Below the pieces are notes generated by a model. The model searched no databases, was not told the origin of the DNA, and saw only the letters and a list, made by a program, of their open reading frames with translations. Positions 1-10,869 of a DNA stretch of 64,000 nt are shown here, piece by piece. Source of the DNA: Basidiobolus meristosporus CBS 931.73 (lineage: Eukaryota > Basidiobolomycota > Basidiobolomycetes > Basidiobolales > Basidiobolaceae). Made by a program: the position numbers and the translations under genes. Each line of letters starts with the position of its first letter. Position 1 is the stretch's first letter. Location of the stretch: the NCBI GenBank assembly GCA_002104905.1, contig MCFE01000476.1:1-64000 (forward strand), written 5' to 3'.

Positions 1-127
1 AGAAACTCAGCTTTGCCACAATGAATGTGATTTAGTAGTTGTCCACTGTATCTGGTGAATCTTGCCAAAGTGAAGAAGGAGCTATCCTTGCCAATTTCCT
101 TGACTTTTTGTGCCAATTACCTATTGC
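1..127. other. Unassigned edge sequence
   Basis: I see no gene or recognised repeat in these bases. They lie outside the copia LTR that begins at 128 and may be the target DNA of that element or part of an element cut by the window edge. Confidence 0.4.
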
Positions 128-527
128 TGTTGTTAGAGTTTTGGAGATATTGGCAGAGATTGGTAACACAAGTAGATTATGTGGTTCCTACTCAATGATT
201 TATTCAACATAAAAGTGGTATTTGTACTTTGACATGGCATTGGCAAAACACACACATACAATATGCTTAGGAAGGTCTAAAGTGCATGCTTGCAAAGATT
301 GGGAATGTTCGGGCAACCTACCAATATCACATGTTATGGGTACCTGGTGTTTTGGTGCAACTATTCCAAGTGAATCCTAACAAGAAATTTGGCCAGATTT
401 ATTTAAGTGACCAGTTTAGGTGAATATTTAGGTGTGATTACAAATGTACAATACTCCTCAAGAAAAAATTCTTATCATCTAGTCACAATTGCCATCTAAG
501 ATATTCAAATGCAACTCCTGCCAATGG
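128..527 (-). mobile_element. copia-1 fragment: 3' LTR and end of internal region
   Basis: Bases 128-453 align along their length with the copia-1 LTR, read in reverse. They open TGTTGTTAGAG and close ACAATA where intact copies have ACAACA. Bases 454-527 match the last part of the copia-1 internal region (compare 2822-2900), but the coding sense is lost. The fragment stops near 530, where a forward copia-1 LTR begins, so two copia-1 copies meet here in opposite orientation. It is more diverged than the copy at 2472-7157 and is probably an old insertion. Confidence 0.75.
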
Positions 528-532
528 TTGTA

Positions 533-1234
533 TGCATTGTAAACTTTGTAATTATACCTAAATGATTGCCTAGTCTAGTCACCTAGATTGCAGTCTACAA
601 GTTTCACAGATCTCTGACCAAATTCCTTGTTTGGATTTACTTGGAATTTTTCCACCAAAACATCAAGTACCCTGAACATGAATTCTTGATAAGTTGTACA
701 AACAGCCCCAAATTTTGCACAAATGCACAAACTGTTGTAAAAATTTGTATTTCCACCTAAATATTCACCTAACTTAGTCACTTAGATCATTACCTTCAAA
801 TCCTTAAAAAATACTGACCAAATTCCTTGTCGGGATTTACTTAGAATATTTTCACCAAACTACCAGGTACCCAGAACATGAAAATTCTCAAAGTTGTCCA
901 AACAGCCCCAAACTTTGCACACATGCTCTTGGGACCTTCCTTAACCTATTCTACGTGTTTGTTATGCCAAGACCAGGTAAAAGTATAAATACTACTTTTA
1001 CAATTAATAAATCATTAAGTGAAAAACACATAATCTACTTATTCTCCAAATCACTTCCAATATCTCCAAGACTCTTACAACACAAACAACCTTTCTATAT
1101 ATATCCTTTGTGCCTGTTTTGCCACAACCATGTATAAATACAAACACACTTTATATTTAATGAATCATCAAGCGCAAACTCATTCTCTATTTATTCTCCC
1201 AATCACTTCCAATATCTCTAATACTCTTACAAAA
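533..1234 (+). repeat. copia-1 5' LTR split by a younger solo LTR
   Basis: Forward copia-1 LTR sequence runs from about 533 to 732 and resumes at 1083-1234, ending CTTACAAAA where intact copies have CTTACAACA. The 350 bp between them is a second copy of the same LTR. The start is approximate because the first bases are diverged. Right after 1234 the sequence continues into a primer-site-like GGCTATGAGACC and a gag remnant, so this was a 5' LTR. Confidence 0.7.
733..1082 (+). repeat. copia-1 solo LTR with 5 bp target duplication
   Basis: A complete 350 bp LTR that begins TGTTGTAAAAA and ends CTTACAACA. It is flanked by the perfect direct repeat CAAAC (728-732 and 1083-1087), the 5 bp duplication expected of copia integration. 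No internal region is present, so it is a solo LTR left by recombination between two LTRs. It sits inside another LTR of its own family. The short open frame at 955-1137 is a chance frame of the LTR. Confidence 0.9.
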
Positions 1235-1480
1235 GGCTATGAGACCCAAGCTGTCACTCTGCGGAGTGACCATTATTGCATTTACTGGAGCATTTCCCTC
1301 TACTCAACAGTTGGACAGTTCCAACTACCAAGTCTAGAAGGTGAAGATGAAGATGCTGATGCAGGAAAGTTGCCTCTGGGATGTTGTCCTGGGAGAGGAA
1401 TGCCCTCACAAAGGTGTAGGGATAGAAGTCTTAAAGCACTAGAAGAAGCAACAAAGTTCCTTTAATCTCATTTGTCTTGA
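1235..1480 (+). pseudogene. copia-1 gag remnant
   Basis: Translated in broken frames, this stretch resembles the first ~80 residues of copia-1 gag: a start like LSLSAMSTTAIT, the SNYQV and KMKML segments, then a region like the one before LLIQCSRAK. Frameshifts and substitutions disrupt it. It follows the LTR ending at 1234, so it is the stump of a forward element whose remainder is missing. Confidence 0.65.
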
Positions 1481-2080
1481 TGCCCACCATAGGAAACTTA
1501 ATTGTGATGATTGTTGCATCCAAAAGAAAATGTAATCAAGCTCATGAATGGATTAACCTCTGTGAAAAATCTTAAACTTGGGATTCATCTAATTTTTAGC
1601 TGGCATTCTGACGGTGTTTTGCTGGTATTCAGTTGGTGTTTTTGGTTCAAATTTCAAATGCAATTTTTAATTGAGGTAATGGGTAGCTCATGACCAAGTT
1701 TGGTGTGGATGCTAGTTGGCCTGGTCTCCTCCTGGAGAATTTGCTTGCTTGCCTGCCCATCAGCTAACAACAGAAATATCAAGAGTTGTCAATTTGGAGA
1801 AACTTAAAATTCAGCTGATATCATGATGGTATTTTGCTGGCCTTTTCTTAATTTTTTTTCTTAGGGGTTTAACTGAACTATTGTCAGAGAGTGGCAGAAA
1901 TATTAGTAGAGAGATTCTGGTCCAATACTGGTCCTGTAAATAGCTGGGTTTGGCTATAATGGCAATGGAGTTGGTTTGCAATGAAGGCAAGGCTTGGTGT
2001 TCCTAGGAGTACTAGATATGCTAGGCTTGGGTAGAAACTAGAATGGAATTATTCAATTCTTAATTTTGCGGAGACACAAC
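1481..2080. other. Unassigned, possible CACTA subterminal sequence
   Basis: No coding sequence is supported. Two near-copies of a motif like TGAYGGTRTTTTGC occur near 1608 and 1823, and similar motifs occur near the ends of the CACTA-like elements (for example near 18577). This may be the end of another decayed element of that family, but I cannot delimit it. Confidence 0.3.
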
Positions 2081-2471
2081 CCCTATGAAAAGTAATTTGG
2101 TCCCATGGGTGGATCCACTCCAGATCAGCCATCAAGATTCTGTCAGGAGACCACTATAATACCAGCAGCTTGGAATTAATGACCATCTACACAATCTTTT
2201 GCCAGGATTAGAACAGTGTTTGGCTAATTTTACAGCCAAATAAAGTTGAAAAACATAATAGTGTTTGTACAGTAATTTGCCAAGGGTGGGATGGCATTGT
2301 TGTGCTCTACAACCGTTTGAGTGGATCTAACTGGCCAGTACATCCAATTGCCTTATAAGGCAAAAAACTTGACAGTGTTTTGGCAGTAACTTTTCAAGCC
2401 TCTGATGGCATTATCATGGCAGTATGGTAGCCTACAGCTTGTTCTGTATGATGCTACTGTACTAATTTACC

Positions 2472-2821
2472 TGTTGTAAGAGTCTTGGAGATATTGGAAG
2501 TGATTGGGAGAACAAGTAGATTATGTGGTTTTCACTTAATGATTTATTGATTGTAGAAGTAGTATTTATACTTTTACCTAGTCTTGGCATAACAAACACG
2601 TAGAATAGGTTAAGGAAGGTCCCAAGAACATGTGTGCAAAGTTTGGGGCTGTTTGGACAACTTTGAGAATTTTCATGTTCTGGGTACCTGGTATTTTGGT
2701 GAAAATATTCTAAGTAAATCCCGACAAGGAATTTGGTCAGTATTTTTTAAGGATTTGAAGGTAATGATCTAAGTGACTAAGTTAGGTGAATATTTAGGTG
2801 GAAATACGAATTTTTACAACA
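2472..2821 (-). repeat. copia-1 element 1, 3' LTR
   Basis: 350 bp, TGTTGTAAGAG...TTTTTACAACA on the plus strand, so TG...CA in both senses. A polypurine-like tract precedes it on the element strand. Confidence 0.9.
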
Positions 2822-2830
2822 CTCCCACTC
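2822..2830 (-). promoter_or_regulatory. copia-1 polypurine tract
   Basis: On the minus strand GAGTGGGAG lies directly against the LTR start TGTTG, where the plus-strand primer of reverse transcription is expected. The same arrangement is kept at 10862 and 16031-16038. Confidence 0.7.
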
Positions 2831-2832
2831 AG

Positions 2833-4176
2833 CTAAATGTTCATACTGACTAGTCCTAATTTTGACCTAAGATATTCAAACTTGTCTCTAGCTAATGGTT
2901 TGGTAAATATGTCTGCAATCATTTCATCTGTAGGACAGTAAACTAAGCTAACTAAGTTATTCTCTATAGCTTCACGTATGAAATGATGTCTAATATCTAT
3001 GTGCTTGGTTCTAGCATGAAAAGTTGGATTTCTACCTAATTGTATACATCCTTGATTATCTTGAAATAAAGTAATAGGCGTTTTTTGACATAGGCCTAAA
3101 TCTGTAAAGAGCTTTCTTAGCCACATTGCTTCTTTTGTAGCTTCACAAGCTGCCCTATACTCTGCCTCTGTAGTAGAAAGTGCTACGGTTGGTTGCTTTC
3201 TTGAATTCCATGAAATTGCTCCTTTACAGTAAAGAAAGGTATATCCTGTGGTGGATCTTCTGTCTTCCAAATTTTGTCCCCAATCTGCATCAGAGTATCC
3301 CACAAGATCTTGTTCTGAGTCCTTATAAGTGTATCTTAAGCAAATATCAGCAGTTCCTTTTAGGTATCTAAAAATCCGCTTAACTGCTGCAATATGATCA
3401 GATCCATAGTTCTGATTATGTTGGCTGACAACTCCCACTGAATATGAGATATCTGGACGTGTTCCAAGCATGATATACATCAGACTGCCGACCATAGATT
3501 GATAAGGAAAGTCAGGGCTTTCAGATGGCACCATGCTCTCTTGATTTGGTTGAGTTTTGACCAAGTTAAGGTTTGTCTCCATTGGGGTAGCTGCCGGTTT
3601 ACAGTCTTCCATTTTGTACTTCTCTAGTATATCTTGAATATACTTGGATTGGCTTAGGGTAATAGTCTGGGTACTTCTGTCTATGGAGAACTTAATCCCT
3701 AAGTAGTAACTGAGTTCTCCTAGATCGGACATCTTGAACTCCTTGGATAGGCTGGATTTAGTCTCTTCCAATGTTTCTAGGTTATTTGCGGCTATAATAA
3801 GATCATCCACATATAGAGCTAATAGAACTGGATTTGCTCTATCTGGCTTATAGTATATATTATAGTCAGCATTACTCCTTTTGAAACTCAATGATTCCAA
3901 ATAAGAATCTATCTTGCAATTCCAGGCTCTCGGTGATTGTTTGAGACCATATAGTGACTTTTTAAGCTTGCAGACCAAATGGGGGTTATCTTGGTCAACA
4001 AACCCATCAGGCTGGTCCATATACACGTCCTCATCAAGTTCTCCATTCAAAAATGCAGTTTTTACATCCATTTGATGAATAAAAAACTTATATTTGGCTG
4101 CAATAGCCAATATTAATCTGATGGAATTAAACTTGGCTACAGGTGCAAAGGTCTCAGTATAGTCAAGTCCTTTTGT
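2833..4176 (-). pseudogene. copia-1 reverse transcriptase and RNase H
   Basis: This open stretch of about 447 codons carries most of the copia reverse transcriptase and all of its RNase H. From the first methionine (4110) the visible motifs are QMDVKTAFLNG (first catalytic Asp, residue 15), YGLKQSPRAW, and YVDD at 100-103, the polymerase active site. After the thumb come the RNase H motifs GYSDADWG, TTEAEY and ARTKHIDIRHH, ending at the natural C-terminus. It lies in frame with the upstream piece and is cut off only by a TAA at 4177-4179, where the copy at 63019-63990 has CAA (GYSQTKG), so one C-to-T change made the stop. In the element it would be the end of a Gag-Pol polyprotein, not a separate gene. 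Confidence 0.88.
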
Positions 4177-5091
4177 TTAAGAGTATCCTTTGGCTACAAG
4201 TCTTGCTTTGTATCTTTCAATTGTACCATCAGCCTTGTACTTTGTCTTAAAGACCCATCTGCATCCAATTGATTTTCGGTTGATTGGTAATTTGACTAAG
4301 TCCCAAGTTTGATTTTCCATCAGGGCCTGATATTCCTCCGTCATTGCAGATCTCCAAAACTTTGTCTGAGGGCTATTTAGGGCCTCTTTTACAGTCTGGG
4401 GTTCATCAATATGGACTGAATAGGCATAGGCTAAGTTTGTACCCTCATTGATATAGTAATTTGGGCTATTTCTTGTCCGATTGGATCTCTGGGCATTTGA
4501 TACTGGAATGATCACTTCTGGGATATTCCTGGGCACTGATTCTGGCTGAACCACGGTTGTAGAGTCCTCTGGAGTGAAAAAATTTTCATTGTTTTGCTCT
4601 GATTCAATCCTGAAAATTGGTGGACTTGAGATCAAATTTTTCGTCATCATCTGATGTCATTTTTTGTGAAAATCTTGAATTTTCATCAAACAACACATCC
4701 CTGGACTTGATCAGCTTCTTTGCTTTGGTATTGTAGAGTCTGTATGCCTTACTCTCATTGCAGTAGCCCAAAAATATGCATTTTACACTTTTTGGCTCAA
4801 ATTTTGACTGATTTCCGGCCAGTTTTTTGGCATATGCTGTACACCCAAATATTCTTAGATGTTCTGCACTTGGTCTGTATCCATACCATGCTTCAAATGG
4901 AGTAGAATCACGAAGTATTCTGTTTTAACTCCTATTTTTAAGGTATACAGCAGTGTCAACTGATTCCGCCCAAAAATCATAGGATAATTTTTGATCATGG
5001 ATCATAGATCTTGCCATATCAATTATTGATCTGTTAGCTCGTTCTGCTACTCCATTTTGCTGTGGGGAGTATGGTACAGTAGTCTCTTGCT
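4177..5091 (-). pseudogene. copia-1 integrase C-terminal half to start of reverse transcriptase
   Basis: Frames here encode the end of the integrase core (PQQNGVAERANR, with its catalytic Glu), the integrase tail (LRIFGCTAYAKKL, FLGYCNESKAYRLY), a linker, and the first reverse transcriptase block (TEEYQALMENQTWDLV, GCRWVFKTKYKADGT, ARLVAKGYS). Breaks: a TAA at 4925-4927 where element 2 has TAT, and a one-base insertion near 4643 separating integrase from linker. Element 2 (14620-14720) keeps the linker in one frame. It belongs to the polyprotein begun at 6777. Confidence 0.8.
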
Positions 5092-6777
5092 TTATCCCAT
5101 GAATTTTGCAGAAGTGGATGAAGAGTTTTGAGGTATATTCTCCACCATTGTCAGATCATATTTTCTTGATTTTTCACCAGTTTCTCTCTCCACCATGGCT
5201 TTAAACTCCCTGAACTTAGACAGAGCTTCTTCCTTTCTCTCCATGAAGTAGACCCATGTGTATCTTGTATAATCATCAATAAAAGTGATTAAATACTTCA
5301 TCCCGCCTAAGGATAAATTTTGCATAGGTCCACACAGATCTGAGTGAATTAGATCTAATTTTTTCTTAGTTTTGATTAACCCAGAGCTCTTGAACGGTTG
5401 TCTGGCTTGTTTCCCATATATGCAGGCTTCACAGTGCTCCAAAATAGCTGGGGGATCAATTTTCACTCCAGAAATTAGCTGATCTTTGATCATTTTGCGC
5501 AAATAATCAAAATTGATGTGCCCAAATCTCCTGTGCCAAAGCATTGGTGTTTCTTCATTTAAGTTACTTATATTGGCTTCCAGATATGATGGAATATAAG
5601 TCAACTTGTATAGATTCTGATCTCTGATGCCCGAAGCAATATGAGCACCATTTTGATCAGTGATCCTGCATCCAGAATTGTCAAAACTGAAACTGAGTCC
5701 TTCTGCTGTGGCCTTGCTTACAGAGAGTAGGTTCTTGGCTATTTCTGGTACATAGAGTACTTCTTTAAAGGTCAGTGTATGGCTTCCTTCACTGCTTCTA
5801 AGGTTTACTTGGATAGTTCCTTCTCCCACTGCATCAAGTGTTCTATCGTCACCCATGAAAACCTTCTTAATTGGAATTTCTTGATATTGGGTAAAAAGTT
5901 CTTTTTGGTGTGTAAAGTGTTGAGAAGCTCCAGAGTCAATATACCATGTCTGAGAATCCTTGTTTGTGGTCATATTTAGTGCAGATATGAATAGTCTATC
6001 TTCAGTTGTTGCAGCATTTCCATATTCAGGCTTCTTTTGCTGATAATCTCTCTTTTTGAAACACTGGTCTGATGTGTGTCCTTTCCTTTTGCAGTAGTTG
6101 CAAAATAGGTTACTGTGGCCTTTGTAGGGTCTTGGGTACCTCCTTTGTTGGTTATCATTGCTTATTAAAGCATTTTCTTCTTCCTTCTTATTGGCGCTTG
6201 ATTTTCTTAATTCTTCATCCAGGAGCCTTCCATATACGTAATTTAAGGTCAAATCTTCAGTTCTGGACTCTAGGGCTGATACAAGGCCCTGAAACTTGTC
6301 TGTCAGGCTATTCAGGATAGTAACTATCACATCCTCATCAGTAGTTGGTATGCCCACAGATTCCATCTCATCTACCAGCAGGGTTATTCTGTTAATTAGA
6401 TTTTTCATTTCTTCTCCTGGCAGCATCTTTGTAGTAAAGAATTTTCTTCTCAGATACATTTTCTTGGCAGCTGAACATGACTGGTAGGTGTCTTCTAATG
6501 CCTTCCAGGCATTCTTTGCCGTTTTTGCTCTTGAGCATTGAATTAGCAATTTGTCCTTGACATTAAGGCAAATGCAGTTAAAGGCACTTTGTTCTTTCTT
6601 CTGGTACTTCAAGGCTTCCTCTCCCATGTTTTTAGGAGGGCATACTTCTCCCATGACAATATCCCAAAGGCCTCTTTCTTGTAGCAGCATCTTCATCTTC
6701 ACCTTCCACACTTGGTAGTTAGATCCATCCAACTTTTCAGCAGAGGGAAAAATTCCAGTAATAGCAGTAGTAGACAT
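5092..6777 (-). pseudogene. copia-1 Gag, protease and integrase N-terminal part
   Basis: I place the start at the methionine of MSTTAIT (6777) because upstream methionines fall in the primer site or LTR; the frame stays open back to 6936. In order: a Gag domain with the copia-type SNYQVWKVKM and AKNAWKALEDTYQ segments; a CCHC zinc knuckle, CNYCKRKGHTSDQC; the protease motif WYIDSGASQHF; LYVPEIAKNLLSVSKA; then the integrase HHCC zinc finger (LWHRRFGHINF, CEACIYGKQARQ) and the first catalytic Asp in HSDLCGPM. A frameshift near 5160-5175 scrambles the following SDNGGEY block and the frame ends at 5092. The product would form particles, process the polyprotein and start integration. Confidence 0.88.
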
Positions 6778-6795
6778 TGCAGAGAGTGATAGCTT

Positions 6796-6808
6796 GGGGC
6801 TCATAACC
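6796..6808 (-). promoter_or_regulatory. copia-1 primer-binding site (half-tRNA type)
   Basis: Directly inside the 5' LTR the element strand reads GGTTATGAGCCCC. This is complementary to the anticodon stem-loop of initiator tRNA-Met (GGGCTCATAACC), the same internal-fragment priming known for Drosophila copia and yeast Ty5, rather than to a tRNA 3' end. Element 2 has GGTTATGAGCTCT at 9817-9829. Confidence 0.75.
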
Positions 6809-7157
6809 TGTTGTAAGAGTCTTGGAGATATTGGAAGTGATTGGGAGAACAAGTAAATTATGTGGTTTTCACTTAACGATTTATTGATTGTAGAAGTAGT
6901 ATTTATACTTTTACCTAGTCTTGGCATAACAAACACGTAGAATAGGTTAAGGAAGGTCCCAAGAACATGTGTGCAAAGTTTGGGGCTGTTTGGACAACTT
7001 TGAGAATTTTCATGTTCTGGGTACCTGGTATTTTGGTGAAAATATTCTAAGTAAATCCCGACAAGGAATTTGGTCAGTATTCTTTAGGATTTGAAGGTAA
7101 TGATCCAAGTGACTAAGTTAGGTGAATATTTAGGTGGAAATACGAATTTTTACAACA
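6809..7157 (-). repeat. copia-1 element 1, 5' LTR
   Basis: 349 bp, ends TGTTGTAAGAG and TTTTTACAACA on the plus strand. It is nearly the same as the LTR at 2472-2821, with only a few scattered differences by eye, indicating recent insertion. Confidence 0.9.
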
Positions 7158-9466
7158 TTACAAAATGGTATTTCCTTTTTCTACCTCTGCTTGTGCAATT
7201 CACATATTCTTCTGTAGAATTATCCCTCTTTATTTGCTTACCCACTACTACCTTGGGCATTTTGCATATAGTTTAAATCAAAAAGTACTATGGCCTACTG
7301 TTTACCAACCACTACAAACATGCGCACCTACCAGAATTGAAATATGTCTATCACCTCAACTCTACAGCTTTTTAGTGTGATACTTGCAAAGTTGCCATGT
7401 ACCTTGTATTGCTGGTACCATATATATCTAGCAAGCATATGCTTAGTTGCCACCACTTCTGCCATGAATATCCATAAAGAACTTCTTGGTATTTAGCCAA
7501 TATATTCCTTCTCCCTACTGGTTTCTAGTCCCCCTTATAGGTGCATTCTAGCTCTTGTTTGTATGAATTCCATATTGAATGGTGTAGAAATTGGCTGGTG
7601 ACCAAGAGAAATCCAGCATACCTTGGTAGAGTTTTCCTAATAGAAATTAGATGCTTGTTGCACCCAACCCAACTTTGCATTACTCCACTGATTAACCATG
7701 CATGGGGCTGCTAAGCTTCTTAATGCAATAGGCATAGGTGTCTCCATGTGCACATCTGTCCTCAGTACTTCCAACTCTTCCTGGCTGTCCTCCATGTGCC
7801 AATTCATCACATCCATGATGGACTTAAAGGTAATATTTTTGATGAGATTGGGATATGGTAGTACCTGCAACTTAACTTGTCTTCCTATCTCCCCACGTAT
7901 CTGCTCCATAGGAAATTCCCAAAGGTGCAGCAAGGTCCAATATTCTCCACACACTAAGCAAGATGGAGTAGCAAATTGATACAGTAGTGGCAGAGATCCA
8001 TACATTTAGCTTTATGTTTGTAGTATAGGGGCTCAAATCCTATCACAAACTCTTCACAGCTGTAGCTGCATAAAGTTGGCATTGGTGATCTGCTTCCAGA
8101 TCAATATTTGTACAATGTCCACATTTGACTCCCAATGCTTCCAATGTACTCTTGGTAGAAATGGCTTCAGAAGGCCACTTGAATAAATACATATCTAGTT
8201 CATCCAGTCCTTGCACTTGTATTGTTGCATATGAGTATGAATATTGATTGGAGCCTGTGAGAAGTACTTAGAGTAGCAGCTACTCTGTAATATCTTGCCA
8301 ATTCTTTCAAATTTCTCAGGTATCTCAAAGGGCTCCTTGAGCTTGAAATGCCCCATGTACAACTTGGTCATCAGTATAGGGATATTATTCAAAAGCAAAT
8401 GCATTGCCCCCAATGGAAAGCTTTTGCTCTGACAGATACCCTCTATTTCAAGTACCTCCAGTTTACAATATATTCCATATTCTGGTCAATGGCTTATAGC
8501 TTGCCAACTTTGTTGCAATTGTGTGCCAACCTCTGTATGTTCTCTCTGCAGAAAGATGATGCTCTCAGTGTTGGTGTTTGGGTAATAATAATATGTGTGA
8601 GTTATGGAGTAAGTCCCCTGGATCTTACACATTTGATAGCAATACCATCCATTGTGCCCAGAAAAGCCATCTATCTCACTGATGGCCAGGGTATCTCCAA
8701 TACAGACAATAATATGCACATTGACATGATGGCCATTTACTGTTATCCTGCTGGAAAGAATACAACATTCATCCAGCAATAGATACAGGCAGCTATCCAG
8801 GTTGGATGGTGATTTAGGCCCAGATACCAGTGAGACTACCATCAGATTTCTGCTCTGGTGCTGTAAGATGAACGGAAAATTCAGGTTGATGAGAATCAGT
8901 GGCCAGCAGGATTTCCTGGTAGAGTACTTGCTTAATAAGAATCCATCAAGTGCCAAGGCAAAGGCATAGTCATATATACCTTCAAAATAGCCCTTGCTTC
9001 TTAGGTGTTTGTAATATTTGCCATCAAATATATTGGATATGTTTGTGCTTGATTGATACCAAGTGCAGTCTTAATAGCTTCACAATATTTGTCAGAATGC
9101 ATGAGCTTCTTTAGAGAGGGTATTACTGGAATATATCCAGAGTGTGAACAATGTTTTCACTCAATGGTGGCATTTTTTGATGTGAGTGCCATGCAACTGT
9201 TAACAAATGCTGGTATGCAGATGGTCTCTGAGTCATATGTTGCCAGCTGCATGACAATTGTCCATTCATACCATGTTCAGGGCATGTTGCATCCTAGAAT
9301 CATTTTGGCAAGAAGTAGTGGTAAGTCCTCAAAGCCCTAATTACTGATATTTGTGGAAACATGCCACTTCTCTAACCACAACATCACATTGTTCACCAGT
9401 AGTACAATTACTGGGCTCACTTGGCTCAATAAAGTATCCTTGATATTTTTTTCCATGGATAACATC
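7158..9466 (-). pseudogene. Tnp2-type transposase, copy A, middle and C-terminal part
   Basis: Broken minus-strand frames encode much of an EnSpm/CACTA Tnp2-like transposase. Recognisable blocks, N to C: a segment ending RYIPVI in copy B terms near 9120-9180; ALDGFLLSKYSTRKSCW, ILINLNFPF and VSGPKSPSNLDS near 8780-8950; IGDTLAISEIDGFSGHNGW near 8660-8710; KDWMNWICIYSSGLLKP near 8180; and FPMEQIRGEIGRQVKLQV, the conserved ER-GEI block, near 7860-7910. Stops and frameshifts separate them. Transposase of this family would bind element ends and move the element by cut and paste. Copia element 1 cuts it on the left (7157) and copia element 2 on the right (9467). Confidence 0.72.
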
Positions 9467-9816
9467 TGTGGTGGAAAATTTCTAATTCCACCTAAATATT
9501 CACCTGACTTAGTCACCTAGATCATAACATTCATATCTCAGGGAATACTGACCAAATTCCTTCTTGGGATTTAGCTAGAATATTTTCACCAAAATACCAG
9601 GTACCCTGAACATAAAAATTCTCAAAGTTGTCTATACAGCCCCAAACTTTGCACACAAGCTCTTGGCACCTTCCTTAGCCTATTCCATGTGATTATTTCT
9701 CTAAGACCATGTAAAAGTATAAATACTACTTTGACACTCAATAAATCATCAAGTGAAAACCATGTAATCTACATGTTCTCCCAATCACCTCCAATATCGC
9801 CAAAACTCTTACAACA
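9467..9816 (+). repeat. copia-1 element 2, 5' LTR
   Basis: 350 bp; its first bases TGTGGTGGAAAA are mutated from TGTTGTAAAAA; it ends CTTACAACA. Confidence 0.85.
9718..9725 (+). promoter_or_regulatory. TATA-like box in copia-1 LTR
   Basis: TATAAATA, conserved in most copia-1 LTRs of the window (for example near 987 and 16291), about 100 bp from the LTR end. It is the likely core promoter of the retrotransposon. No transcription evidence is available here. Confidence 0.5.
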
Positions 9817-9855
9817 GGTTATGAGCTCTAAGCTGTCACTCTCTGCAATGTCTAC

Positions 9856-10508
9856 TACTGCTATTACTGGAATTTTTCCCTCTGCTGAAGAGTTAGTTGG
9901 ACCTAACTACCAAATGTGAATGGTGAAGGTGAAGATGCTGCCACAAAAAAGAGGCCTTTGGGATATTGTCATGGGAGAAGAATGATCCCCTCAATATGTG
10001 GGAGAGAAAGCCATAAAGTACCAGAAGAAAGATCAAAGTGCCTTTAACTGCATTTGCCTTAATGTTAAAGACAAATTACTAATTCAATGCTTAAGAGCAC
10101 AACTGACAAAGGATGCCTGGAAGGCATTAGAAGACACCTACCAGTAATGCTCAGCTGCCAAGAGAATGTATCTTAGACAAGAATTCTTTACTACAACAAT
10201 GCTGTCAGGAGAAGAAATGAAAAATCTAATTAACAGATTTACTCTGCTGGTGGATGAAAAGGAATCTGTGGGAATACCAACTACTGATGAGGATGTGATA
10301 GTGACCATCCTGAATAGCCTGACAGACAAGTTTCAGGACCATGTATCAGCCCTAGAGCCCAGAACAGAAGATTTGACCTTATATTATGTATATGAAAGGC
10401 TCCTGGACAAGGAATTAAGAAAATCAAGCTCCAATAAGAAGGAAGAACAAAATGCTTTCATAAACAGCATTAACCAACAAAGAAGATACCCAAGACCTTT
10501 CAAAGGCA
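9856..10508 (+). pseudogene. copia-1 element 2 gag, 5' part
   Basis: Encodes the Gag domain: the best open stretch (10166-10508) carries MYLRQEFFTTTML, GEEMKNLINRFTLLVDE, ALEPRTEDLTL and the basic RRYPRPFKGN just before the zinc knuckle. Upstream are stops, for example TAATGCTCAG near 10144 where intact copies read on. The nested element cuts it at 10513; the zinc knuckle lies beyond, at 13171. Confidence 0.8.
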
Positions 10509-10513
10509 ACAGC

Positions 10514-10861
10514 TGTTGTAAGAGTCTTGAAGATATTGGAAGTAGATGGGAGGACAAGTAGATTCAATAGTTTTCACTTAATGATATACTGAATGCTAAA
10601 GTAGTATTTATACTTTTAGATGCTCTTGGCATGCCAAGCACGTAGAATAGGCTAAGGAAGGTCCCAAGCACATGTATGCAAAGTTTGGGGCTGTTTGCAC
10701 AGCTTTGAAAATTTTCATGTTCTGGGTACATAGTATTTGTTGAAAATATTCCAAGTAAATTACATGAAGGAATTTGAACAGTGCTCTCTAGGATTTTAAG
10801 GTAATAAGCTAGGTGACCAAGTTAAATGAGTATCTAGCTGGAATTACAAACTTTTACAACA
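10514..10861 (-). repeat. copia-1 element 3, 3' LTR
   Basis: 348 bp, TGTTGTAAGAG...TTTTACAACA on the plus strand. Confidence 0.88.
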
Positions 10862-10869
10862 CTCCCACT

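Larger units (their letters stand above)
2472..7157 (-). mobile_element. copia-1 retrotransposon, element 1, nearly full length
   Basis: A 4.69 kb Ty1/copia element in reverse orientation with two very similar LTRs (2472-2821 and 6809-7157). The internal order gag, protease, integrase, reverse transcriptase, RNase H identifies copia. It interrupts the 3' region of CACTA copy A: the uninterrupted counterpart is at 18840-18870. Flanks TTACC (2467-2471) and TTACA (7158-7162) are a 5 bp duplication with one mismatch. Coding is damaged at only a few points (frameshift near 5160, stop at 4925-4927, one-base insertion near 4643, stop at 4177-4179), so it is one of the youngest copia copies here but cannot make a full polyprotein. 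Confidence 0.93.

Noticed and set aside
955-1137. Short frame MFVMPRPGKSINTT and its relatives at 5' ends of copia elements as a separate peptide or Gag start
   Set aside because: It lies within the LTR around the TATA-like box. Gag start methionines occur after the primer site, so these are chance frames, although the element 1 frame stays open into the LTR.
7698-8782. Plus-strand frames at 7698-7979 and 8348-8782
   Set aside because: They are antisense to conserved Tnp2 blocks on the minus strand and encode nothing recognisable.
7637-9000. KDZ (Kyakuja-Dileera-Zisupton) transposase for the large decayed protein
   Set aside because: The ILINLNFPF, VSGPKSPSNLDS and MEQIRGEIGRQVKL blocks match the Tnp2 pattern; typical KDZ signatures were not seen.
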